From: BD2-11 clade cluster bacterium bin43
GTDB lineage: Bacteria; Gemmatimonadota; Gemmatimonadetes; Longimicrobiales; Gaopeijiaceae
Reading direction: 5' to 3'
Length of the DNA stretch: 64,000 nucleotides
Assembly: GCA_002238605.1 (NCBI GenBank)
Contig: MPMR01000021.1
Coordinates: 1 to 64,000 of the forward strand
The notes below the pieces were generated by a model, which saw only the letters and a list, made by a program, of their open reading frames with translations, ran no database searches and had not been told where the DNA came from. Below, piece after piece: positions 16,587 through 24,281 of the stretch. Positions within the stretch are counted from its first letter, which is position 1. Every line of letters begins with the position of its first letter. The position numbers were made by a program, and so were the translations under genes.

Positions 16587-17789
16587 CTACGCGGCGACCG
16601 CGCGCGGCCCGAGCTCGCCCATGGCGGCGTCGACCGCGGCGGCGGTGTCGACCGCGCATCCGCTCGCCCCCAGAGCATCCCCCACCGCGCGGATGGTACG
16701 CCTCAGCAGGTCCGGCCGGGTTGTTACATACCCCATGTGTCCCACCCGGAAGTACCGGTCGGCCATCGCGGGGTGGAGACCGGCCGCGACGATCACGCCC
16801 CGCTCGACGATGCGCCCCACCAGGGAGGCGTCGACCCCATCGGGATAGCGGACCGCGCTCAGGGTATTCGCGCAGTGGGCATCGCTGACGGGGACCATGC
16901 CGAGCCCCATGCGCGCCCAGGCCGCGCGCATCGCGCGACCCGTGCGGGCATGGCGCTCGATGCGGGCATCCACCCCCTCGATCCCGTCGAGCCGATCATC
17001 CAGGATCTCTCCCAGCGCCACCTCGGCCGCGACCACCAGGTTGGTGGCCGGGGTGGCGAAATAGCTCATCGCGCCCGCCTCATGGGTGTCCATGATGGGC
17101 AGCCAGACGTTCCAGTCGAGGTACAGGGGACAAGGGGTGCGGCGCTTCCGGCTCGCCTCCATCGCGCGCGGGCCGGCGACGAAGAGCGCGAGCCCGGGCG
17201 GGAGCCCCATCGCCTTCTGGGAGGCGGTGAAGTAGACGTCGGCGCCCCATTCGGACATCTCGAAGACCTCCGCTCCGGTGGCACAGACGCCATCGAAAAC
17301 GGACAACACCCCGCGCGAGCGCGCGAGCGCCGCCAGGCCGGCCGGATCGACGAGCACGCCCGTCGAGGTGTCGACATGGGTGGCGAACAGCGCCTTGGCC
17401 GCGCAGGCGTCCAGCGCCGCCTCCACCTCCTCCAGCCCCGGCCGCTCGCCCGGCGGACTGGCAACCGAATGGACCTTCACCCCCCGGTGTTCCAGCACCA
17501 GCCGCATGCGGTCGGCGAAGTAGCCCGTGTCCACGAGCAAGGCCTCGTCGCCCGGATCGAGCAGGTTCACCGCCGCCATGTCCATCGCCAGCGTGCCGCT
17601 GCCCGCGATCAGGAAGGGCTGGGCGCCCTCCCCGGCGCGCCACACCTCGCGCATCCGGCTCAGCGAGGTTCCGAGCGCCTTCACCGCGAAGGGCTGTCCG
17701 TGCCCGGGCGGCGGAATCGAAAAGGCGCGCAGGACTTCCGGGGAAACCTCGATGGGTCCGGGGATCATCAGCAGGGGACGTTCGCTCAT
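16587..17789 (-). CDS. Class V aminotransferase (serine-pyruvate/alanine-glyoxylate type)
   Basis: 400 residues from ATG 17789. The PLP-binding lysine is Lys192 in TASQKAMGLPPG; the cofactor-phosphate loop is GSGTLAMDMA and the cofactor Asp lies in VFDGVCATGAE. The opening MIPGPIEVSPEVL and the C-terminal FRVGHMGYVTTRPDLLRRTI are typical of the alanine-glyoxylate/serine-pyruvate aminotransferase family. It moves an amino group between alanine or serine and an oxo-acid in the cytoplasm. First gene of the minus-strand cluster, 111 bases upstream of the OsmC-like gene. Divergent from the Nramp-like gene. The amino donor and the link to sulfur metabolism are not shown by sequence. Confidence 0.85.
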   Translation of the reverse strand: MSERPLLMIPGPIEVSPEVLRAFSIPPPGHGQPFAVKALGTSLSRMREVWRAGEGAQPFLIAGSGTLAMDMAAVNLLDPGDEALLVDTGYFADRMRLVLEHRGVKVHSVASPPGERPGLEEVEAALDACAAKALFATHVDTSTGVLVDPAGLAALARSRGVLSVFDGVCATGAEVFEMSEWGADVYFTASQKAMGLPPGLALFVAGPRAMEASRKRRTPCPLYLDWNVWLPIMDTHEAGAMSYFATPATNLVVAAEVALGEILDDRLDGIEGVDARIERHARTGRAMRAAWARMGLGMVPVSDAHCANTLSAVRYPDGVDASLVGRIVERGVIVAAGLHPAMADRYFRVGHMGYVTTRPDLLRRTIRAVGDALGASGCAVDTAAAVDAAMGELGPRAVAA

Positions 17790-18033
17790 GGCACCTGGCA
17801 AACGGTTCGAGTCCGGAGGAGGCCGGGACAGACAATCTTGCCTCTCCCGGTGCCGAAGCTAACCAATCCGGCGGACCCCGGGAAAGCCGTTCGCGGTCCC
17901 GTATCGAGTGCGTACCGGCGCACCAGCCCGCGCCGTGATGCCGCCAACCTGCCATTCCCCCCGGGCTTTCTGTTCTTCCCCGCGCTGCCCATTATGCCCG
18001 GCGGACGCCCTCCATCATCCAGCGGAGAAACCC

Positions 18034-19515
18034 ATGGCCCAGAATCCCGGCCGCACCTCGGCGGAATCCTCCGAATTCGACCAGCTCGAGCTTCCGGACC
18101 GCTCGGTGCGCGGCCTGCTCCGCCACTTCGGGCCGGGGATCATCCTGATGATGACCGGGATCGGCACGAGCCACCTGGTCACGGCGCCCACCGCGGGGGG
18201 CCGGTTCGCGTACGCGCTGCTCTGGTGCCTTCCGGTGGCCTACATCTTCAAGTACTACGGCTTCGAGATGGCCTTCCGCTTCACCAACGCCACCGGCAAG
18301 AGCCTGATCGAGGCCTACGCCACGGCGCGCGGAAAGTGGCCGCTCTGGTACGTGCTGGTGACGACGCTGGTCCAGTGCGCGATCGGGCAGGCGGGGCGCC
18401 TGATCGCCGCGGCCGCGGTCGTGTACTACGTGGGTTCCGAGGTGCTCGGCTGGCCGGTCACCCTCACCGGGGCGGCGGTGGGGCTGGGAGTGGTGTCGGT
18501 GGGCATCCTGCTCATGGGACGCTACAAGGCCGTGGAAAACTCGGCCAAGATCCTCGCGGCCATCATGGTGGTGTCCACGCTGGCGGTCTATTTCTTCGAG
18601 CCCGCGCCCCTCTCCGAGATGGGCACCTTCTTCCTGGTTGAGATCCCCGACGGCTCCTGGCTGGTCATCGCCGCCTTCCTCGGCCTCCTCCCCACCGGCA
18701 TGGACGTCTCGCTCCAGGCCTCCGAGTGGGGGAAGGCCAAGAAGGCTGGAATGAGCAAGATCCGCGACCGCATGGAGGAGATCGGCATCGCGCGCTCCTT
18801 CAACCCCTTCTCGCCGCGCCTCCGCGACCTCACCGTCCACACCGACCGCCTGCCCGCGCACGCGCAGGAGTACTGCCGGCGCTGGTTCCAGATCGGCCTC
18901 TGGGATTTCCGCCTCGGGCACGTGGTGTCGTTCGTGATGGCCGCCGTTTTCATGCTGCTGGCGGCGGTGTGGCTCTACCCCAGCGCAGTGGAGGGCCAGG
19001 CGGTCATGGGCGAGATCGCGGGCATCTTCACCAACTCGGTGGGCCCGGGCCTGATGGGGCTGTTCATGTTCGGCGCCTTCGCGGCCACCTTCTCGACCGC
19101 CTTCAACTACTTCGACGGCTGGCCGCGCATCGTGGGCGCGTGCTGCCGCAACCTCTTCCGGGGCACGGCGCGCACGGCGGGCATCGACAGTAAGCACAAG
19201 AGCTGGTATTCGGAGTACAACCTGTACCGCGCCACCATGATCTACTCGCTGATCGGCTCGGTGGCCGTGATCGCCGGGCTGCCGCGGCCGGTCTTCCTGG
19301 TGCTGGTGGCCTCGGCGCTGGCGTTCTTCATCGCCCCGGTCATCTTCTTCCTCAACTTCTACTACTGCCTGGCCGTGATCCCGAAGGAAGACCGCGCCTT
19401 CTACCCGTCCACCTTCGCGCGCTGGTTCGGCTGGTTCAGCCTGATCGTCTTCACCGCCATGAGCGTGCTGCTGATCTTCGCGCGGGTGTTCGAGATTCCG
19501 CTCTTCGGGGCGTGA
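18034..19515 (+). CDS. Nramp-family-related transporter with atypical metal site
   Basis: 493 residues, about 11 transmembrane helices, ATG 18034 with GGAG upstream. The Nramp fold is recognisable (GPGIILMMTGIGTSHLVTAP in TM1 and AAFLGLLPTGMDVSLQ in TM6). The metal-coordinating motifs are changed, however: canonical DPGN in TM1 reads GIGTS, and the TM6 MPH/MPxN motif reads LPTGMD. Loss of the Asp and Asn ligands suggests it does not select Mn2+/Fe2+ in the standard way; related Nramp-like proteins transport Mg2+ or Al3+, or have unknown substrates. The insertion after TM6 (SKIRDRMEEIGIARSFNPFS) is hydrophilic and cytoplasmic. Followed closely by a small peptide gene and a symporter gene on the same strand. 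Confidence 0.8.
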   Translation: MAQNPGRTSAESSEFDQLELPDRSVRGLLRHFGPGIILMMTGIGTSHLVTAPTAGGRFAYALLWCLPVAYIFKYYGFEMAFRFTNATGKSLIEAYATARGKWPLWYVLVTTLVQCAIGQAGRLIAAAAVVYYVGSEVLGWPVTLTGAAVGLGVVSVGILLMGRYKAVENSAKILAAIMVVSTLAVYFFEPAPLSEMGTFFLVEIPDGSWLVIAAFLGLLPTGMDVSLQASEWGKAKKAGMSKIRDRMEEIGIARSFNPFSPRLRDLTVHTDRLPAHAQEYCRRWFQIGLWDFRLGHVVSFVMAAVFMLLAAVWLYPSAVEGQAVMGEIAGIFTNSVGPGLMGLFMFGAFAATFSTAFNYFDGWPRIVGACCRNLFRGTARTAGIDSKHKSWYSEYNLYRATMIYSLIGSVAVIAGLPRPVFLVLVASALAFFIAPVIFFLNFYYCLAVIPKEDRAFYPSTFARWFGWFSLIVFTAMSVLLIFARVFEIPLFGA

Positions 19516-19545
19516 CCTGACAGACGGCAGACGCAGGAGACGACG

Positions 19546-19641
19546 ATGACCCGCTTTCGCTCGACGCTGCTCAAGGTCCTTCTGGTCCAGGTGGTCACCC
19601 TGATTGCGCTCTGGCTCCTGCAAGCCACCTACCACAGCTAG
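19546..19641 (+). CDS. 31-residue single-helix peptide upstream of a symporter
   Basis: ATG 19546 has AGGAG eight bases upstream, and the stop (19641) is six bases before the symporter start. The product MTRFRSTLLKVLLVQVVTLI... is one hydrophobic helix (residues 9-25) with a basic N-terminus and a short polar tail ending YHS. Several transporter families (SSS, NSS, Kdp) have such tiny membrane subunits encoded directly upstream; placement and topology suggest this is an accessory subunit of the symporter. Too short to be confirmed by sequence alone. Confidence 0.65.
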   Translation: MTRFRSTLLKVLLVQVVTLIALWLLQATYHS

Positions 19642-19647
19642 CCGCCC

Positions 19648-21327
19648 ATGCATCCCATCAACTGGCTCATTGTTGTTGTGTACGTCGGCTACGTTCTGGT
19701 CGACGGCGTCCGGCGGGCGCGCGGCACCAGGGAGGTCGAAGGCTACTTCCTGGCGAACCGCTCGCTGCCCTGGTGGGCGGTCGGGCTTTCGGTGATGGCA
19801 ACGCAGCTGTCGGCGGTGACCATGATCGGCACGACGGGACAGGGCGCCACCGACGGGCTGCGGTTCGTGCAGTTCTACTTCGGGCTGCCGCTCGCGATGG
19901 TTCTTCTGGGCGTCACGCTGGTGCCGTTCCTGCGCGGAGCCGGGGTCTTCACCGCGTACGAGTATCTGGAGCGCCGTTTCGGGCCGCGGACGCGCGCGCT
20001 GACCGCGTTCCTTTTCCTGATGTCGCGCGGGATGTCGTGCGGCGTGATCATCGCGGCGCCGGCAGTCGTCTTCTCGGCAGTGTTCGGGTGGCCGCTCCTC
20101 TGGTGCGTCGCGCTGATCGGCGTTCCGACCGTCGCGTACACGATGCTGGGCGGCATTCAGGCGGTCACCTGGGCCGACGTCAAGCAGATGATCCTGATCG
20201 TGATCGCGCTGCTGGCCGTGGTGGTGGTCCTGGTCGTACGGATGCCGGTCTCGCCGGGCGAGGCGCTGCACATCGCGGGCGCGACGGGTCGCCTGCAGGT
20301 CTTCGACTTCTCGTTCACCGTCACCGAGACGTACACCTTCTGGTCGGGGCTGATCGGCGGCACCTTCCTGATGCTGTCCTACTTCGGCACGGACCAGTCC
20401 CAGGTCCAGCGCTACCTGGCCGCGAAATCGATCGGCGCCGCGCGCACCTCGCTCCTGATGAGCGCGTACTGGAAGATCCCGCTGCAGGCGCTCGTGCTCC
20501 TGGTCGGCGTGATGGTGTTCGTCTACTACCAGTTCCAGCCGCCGCCGCTGCTGTACAACCCGGCCCACGAGAACGCGGTTGCGGAGGTGCGCGGGACGGA
20601 GTACGCCGCCCTTCAGGGCCGCTACGGGGAAGCGTTGGCGCTGAGGGAGGACGCCGCACGCCGCGCGGCCGGACTGGCCGGCACTGCTGACCGGGACGCC
20701 ACCGGCCAGGTCGCCCTCGACGAGTTCCTGGGCCGCGAAGCGACCGTCCAGGAGATCCGCGCCGAGGCGCTCGCCATGGCCGAGGAGGTCACCGGCGAGG
20801 CCTCCCGCGACGTCAACTACATCATCCCCCGCTTCGTCCTCGGCGAGCTGCCGATCGGGCTCGCGGGCCTCTTCATCGCGGCGATCATCGCGGCCGCCAT
20901 GTCGAGCATCTCATCAGAGCTGAACTCCCTCTCGACCACCAGCATCATCGACTTCTACCGGCGGTGGTTCCGCCCGGGGGCGAGCGACGCCCACTACCTG
21001 GCGGTCTCGAAGGCCGCGACCGCGTTCTGGGGGGTGTTCGCCTGCTTCGTCGCGCTCTACGCGGTCAGCCTGGGCTCGCTGATCGAGGTGGTGAACCGGT
21101 TCGGGTCATTCTTCTACGGCTCGATCCTGGGCGTCTTCCTGCTGGCGATGGTGCCCCGGGCCAGAGCGGCCGGCGCGTTCGTCGGACTGCTCGTGGGGAT
21201 GGGGGTGGTGGCCGCCGTGACCTTCGGCGCACCCGACGTTTCGTTCCTGTGGCACAACGTGATCGGCGCGCTGACCGTGGTGGGGGTGGGGGTGGCGTTG
21301 TCGCTGCGCGGGACGACCCGGGCCTAG
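19648..21327 (+). CDS. Sodium/solute symporter (SSS/SLC5 family)
   Basis: 559 residues with 13 or so transmembrane helices and SSS signatures (VEGYFLANRSLPWWAVGLSV, GGIQAVTWADVKQ, YFGTDQSQVQRYLAAKS, SSELNSLSTTSIIDFYRRWF). It co-transports a solute with Na+ across the inner membrane. A hydrophilic insertion at about residues 300-385 (rich in Ala, Arg and Glu; a charged helix or coiled coil) separates the middle helices, as in SSS members from this type of organism. The six-base gap after the 31-residue peptide gene suggests a two-subunit carrier. The 3' end overlaps the convergent POT gene by four bases. Substrate not determinable. Confidence 0.88.
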   Translation: MHPINWLIVVVYVGYVLVDGVRRARGTREVEGYFLANRSLPWWAVGLSVMATQLSAVTMIGTTGQGATDGLRFVQFYFGLPLAMVLLGVTLVPFLRGAGVFTAYEYLERRFGPRTRALTAFLFLMSRGMSCGVIIAAPAVVFSAVFGWPLLWCVALIGVPTVAYTMLGGIQAVTWADVKQMILIVIALLAVVVVLVVRMPVSPGEALHIAGATGRLQVFDFSFTVTETYTFWSGLIGGTFLMLSYFGTDQSQVQRYLAAKSIGAARTSLLMSAYWKIPLQALVLLVGVMVFVYYQFQPPPLLYNPAHENAVAEVRGTEYAALQGRYGEALALREDAARRAAGLAGTADRDATGQVALDEFLGREATVQEIRAEALAMAEEVTGEASRDVNYIIPRFVLGELPIGLAGLFIAAIIAAAMSSISSELNSLSTTSIIDFYRRWFRPGASDAHYLAVSKAATAFWGVFACFVALYAVSLGSLIEVVNRFGSFFYGSILGVFLLAMVPRARAAGAFVGLLVGMGVVAAVTFGAPDVSFLWHNVIGALTVVGVGVALSLRGTTRA

Positions 21328-22874
21328 CTCTTCCCCCCCGTCAAACGCTTGACCCGGGGCGCCGCCAGCAGCCCCACGATACCGACAATGCCGATGGTCA
21401 TCGCGACGTTCTGGAAGAGCGGTCCCGGTGCGAGATCCACCAGCCGCCCGGCCACCAGCCCGGCGAACAGGTTGCCCAGCGCCGCGCCCACGAACCACAC
21501 CCCCATCATCTGACCGACCCGCTTCACCGGCGACAGCTTGGTGATGGCCGAGAGGCCGATCGGCGAGATGCACAGCTCGCCCACGGTATGGAAGAAATAG
21601 GTCACGACCAGCCACGCCGGGCTCACCAGGTTGTCGGTTGTGGCGTTGGCCGCGCCCCAGGCCAGCACGAAGAACCCCATCGCCAGCCCCACCAGTCCCA
21701 GCCCCGCCTTCATGGGAATCGACGGGTTGCGGTTGCGCCGCTCCAGCCAGACCCAGAGGGCGCCGAAGACGGGAGCCAGCATGATGATGAAAGCGGAGTT
21801 CACCGACTGCAGAAAGCCCGCCGGCATGAGCCAGCCGAGGATGTTGCGGTCGGTGTAGTCGCGGCCGAAGAGGTTGAGGGAGGATCCGGCCTGCTCGAAG
21901 CCGGACCAGAACACCGCGATCAGCAGGAAGAGCCAGAAGATCACCCCCAGGCGCCGGTTCTCCTCCCGGGTGTGGCCTCCCATGGTCCACAGATATACGA
22001 AATAGCCGGCGATGATGATCAGCACGCTGTAGCCCAGCACCGTCGCGATCTGGGCCAGCGTGGCCGGAATCACCCCGGTCGAGACGAGGTAGCCGAACGC
22101 GACGACCCCGACGACCACGGCGAAGAACGTCCCGAAGAACTTGCGCGACTTCGCCGCCAGTTGCGCGGGGCGATCCTCGGTCTTCAGCAGGCCCGCGTCG
22201 CCCAGCAACCGGGCCCGGTTCCGGTACTGGATGAGGCCGGCCACCATGCCCACGCCGGCCGCACCGAAGCCCCAGTGCCAGTTGTAGCCCTCGGCGAGGA
22301 AGCTCGTGATGAGGGGTCCCAGCAACGCCCCCACGTTGATCCCCATGTAGAAGATGGAGAACCCCGCGTCCCGCCGCGCGCCGCCCTCGGGATAAAGCTC
22401 GCCGACGATGGTGCTGACGTTGGGTTTGAGCAGCCCCGTCCCGAGCACGACGAAGGCGAGGCCCAGGAAGAAGGCGAACGTGGAGGGCACCGCCATCGTG
22501 AAGTGGCCCAGGGCGATGATCCAGCCCCCGACCCATACCGCCTTGCGCTGCCCCCAGAGGTTGTCGGCCACCCAGCCGCCGGGAAGCGCCATGATGTAGA
22601 CGAGGCTCGTGTACAGGCCGTAGATGGCGGCGGCGGTTCCCGCGTCGAGCGCCATGCCGGGGTTGACGACCTCGGACCCGTCGCCCCTGATGATCACGTG
22701 CGTCGTCGCCGTGGTCATGTAGAGGATGAGCAGGGCGCGCATTCCATAGTAGGAGAAGCGCTCCCACATCTCGGTGAAGAAGAGGGTGGAGAGCCCGGCG
22801 GGATGTCCGAACCAGGTTCCGTGGCGCTCCAGGATCTCGGCGTTCGAGGCGGATCTCGTGGTGGCGTCGTTCAT
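21324..22874 (-). CDS. POT/PTR2 family proton-dependent peptide transporter
   Basis: 516 residues, 12-14 transmembrane helices. The proton-coupling motif ExxERFSYYG is present as EMWERFSYYGMRALLILY near residue 35-52. Other family marks are GGWVADNLWGQRKAVWVGG (MFS loop 2-3) and LLKPNVSTIVGELY (the PTR2 signature region), ending with VGELCISPIGLS. It imports di- and tripeptides, or related acids in some members, with protons. It lies 22 bases downstream of the CoA-transferase gene on the same strand, so it is probably co-transcribed with the ThDP enzyme and CoA transferase; a carboxylate or peptide-like substrate for that pathway is possible but unproven. Confidence 0.9.
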   Translation of the reverse strand: MNDATTRSASNAEILERHGTWFGHPAGLSTLFFTEMWERFSYYGMRALLILYMTTATTHVIIRGDGSEVVNPGMALDAGTAAAIYGLYTSLVYIMALPGGWVADNLWGQRKAVWVGGWIIALGHFTMAVPSTFAFFLGLAFVVLGTGLLKPNVSTIVGELYPEGGARRDAGFSIFYMGINVGALLGPLITSFLAEGYNWHWGFGAAGVGMVAGLIQYRNRARLLGDAGLLKTEDRPAQLAAKSRKFFGTFFAVVVGVVAFGYLVSTGVIPATLAQIATVLGYSVLIIIAGYFVYLWTMGGHTREENRRLGVIFWLFLLIAVFWSGFEQAGSSLNLFGRDYTDRNILGWLMPAGFLQSVNSAFIIMLAPVFGALWVWLERRNRNPSIPMKAGLGLVGLAMGFFVLAWGAANATTDNLVSPAWLVVTYFFHTVGELCISPIGLSAITKLSPVKRVGQMMGVWFVGAALGNLFAGLVAGRLVDLAPGPLFQNVAMTIGIVGIVGLLAAPRVKRLTGGKS

Positions 22875-22896
22875 GGTCCCGGACTCCTCGGTCGGC

Positions 22897-24141
22897 TCAG
22901 CGCTTGAATGTGAAGGCCCCGGCGTCCTTCATTTCGGCGATCTCGTTCCCGTCGTACCCGAGCACATCCCCGAGTATCTCGTCGGTGTGTTCGCCCAGCA
23001 GCGGCGAGCGCGTGAGCACCGCGGGCGAGTCGGAGAGCTTGATCGGGCAGCCGAGGTTCCAGTACGGCCCGCGCTCCGGATGGTCCAGCTCCACATACAT
23101 CTCGCGCCCGCGCACGTGGTCGTCGTCCGCCAGGTCCGCGGTGCTCATCACGGGACCGCAGGGCACGTTCAGCTCGTTCAGGATCGCCATCAGCTCACGC
23201 TTGGTGAACCCGCTCGCGAAGTCGTTCAGGATCTCCCACATCTCGCCCTGGTTCTGCCGCCGCACGCCGATGTCGCGGAAGCGCGGATCGTTCACCAGCT
23301 CCTCGCCCCCGACGCGGGTGGCCAGCGCTTCCCAGACGTGCTCCTGCACGACGATGTAGAGGTAGTCGTTGATGCCGCCCGGCTTGCACCGGATGCAGTT
23401 GCCCAGCTGTCCGCCTCCGGAGTCGTTGCCGGCGCGCGGAGCAAAATCCTCGAACTCCTGGATCGAGAATTCGGGGAGTGGACCCCGCGTGATGCGCTGG
23501 TGATCGCGCCACTTCACCCGCACCAGGTTCATCACGCAGTCCATCATGGCGCACTCCACGTACTGCCCCTTGCCGGTCTGCTCGCGATGCAGCAGCGCCG
23601 CAAGAATGCCGAGCGCCAGGTGAACCCCGGTGCCCGAGTCGCCGATCTGGGCTCCGGTCACGACCGGGGAGCCGTCGAACATGCCCGTCGTGCTCATCGA
23701 GCCGCCCATCGCCTGGGCGATGTTTTCGTAGGCCTTGAAGGCCGCATAGGGGCCCTCGGTGCCGAAGCCCTTGATGGAGGCCATCACCATGCGCGGGTTG
23801 ATCTCGTGCACGCGCTCCCATCCGAAGCCGAGCCTGTCGAGAACGCCCGGCCCGAAGTTCTCCATGAGGACGTCGCATTCCTGCACCAGCCGGGTGAAGA
23901 CCTCCTTCCCGCGCTTGTTCTTGAGGTTCACCGTGATCGAGCGCTTGTTGCAGTTGAGCATGGTGAAGTAGAGGCTGTCGGCGTCCGGGATGTCGCGCAG
24001 CTGCTTGCGGGTGGCGTCCCCGAAGGGCGACTCCAGCTTGATGACGTCGGCTCCCATGAACCCCAGCAACTGGCTGGAGGTGGGGCCCGCCTGGACGTGG
24101 GTCATGTCCAGGATGCGGATGCCGTTGAGTGCTTTGCTCAT
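22897..24141 (-). CDS. frc: Family III CoA-transferase, formyl-CoA:oxalate CoA-transferase-like
   Basis: 414 residues, close to the usual 415-430. The N-terminus (LNGIRILDMTHVQAGPTSSQ) and the segments SLYFTMLNCNKRSITVNLK and MENFGPGVLDRLGFGW follow formyl-CoA transferase closely. The catalytic Asp is Asp168 in QIGDSGTG, matching Asp169 of the Oxalobacter enzyme; CGPVMS and RSPLLGEHTDEIL complete the family pattern. The enzyme would exchange CoA between formyl-CoA and oxalate through an aspartyl-CoA anhydride. The gene follows a ThDP decarboxylase/lyase gene, the usual partner (frc-oxc). The glycine loop region (GNDSGGGQLGNCIR) fits the GGGGQ loop of Frc. Related acyl-CoA transferases cannot be fully excluded. 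Confidence 0.82.
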   Translation of the reverse strand: MSKALNGIRILDMTHVQAGPTSSQLLGFMGADVIKLESPFGDATRKQLRDIPDADSLYFTMLNCNKRSITVNLKNKRGKEVFTRLVQECDVLMENFGPGVLDRLGFGWERVHEINPRMVMASIKGFGTEGPYAAFKAYENIAQAMGGSMSTTGMFDGSPVVTGAQIGDSGTGVHLALGILAALLHREQTGKGQYVECAMMDCVMNLVRVKWRDHQRITRGPLPEFSIQEFEDFAPRAGNDSGGGQLGNCIRCKPGGINDYLYIVVQEHVWEALATRVGGEELVNDPRFRDIGVRRQNQGEMWEILNDFASGFTKRELMAILNELNVPCGPVMSTADLADDDHVRGREMYVELDHPERGPYWNLGCPIKLSDSPAVLTRSPLLGEHTDEILGDVLGYDGNEIAEMKDAGAFTFKR

Positions 24142-24222
24142 GGAATGGTGGCTCCGATTACGCGTTCAGGGTTGATGGATGGCGCGCGGATCCCGGACAC
24201 CTGTTTCCGGCTCCGCTCGTTG

Positions 24223-24281
24223 CCGGCCCCGGTCACGGGTTGCCGATGCTCGCCCGGCCGAGGGTTTCCGGCCCCGGTCAC
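24223..24281. repeat. 14-bp direct repeat in the frc upstream gap
   Basis: CCGGCCCCGGTCAC occurs at 24223-24236 and again at 24268-24281, where it overlaps the stop of the ThDP-enzyme gene. The 45-base period and the partial GTTGCCG between copies suggest a small duplication. Function unknown. Confidence 0.4.

Noticed and set aside
17992-20568. Minus-strand open frame of over 850 codons across the Nramp and symporter genes
   Set aside because: Composed of His/Arg/Glu-rich low-complexity sequence, an antisense shadow of membrane protein genes.
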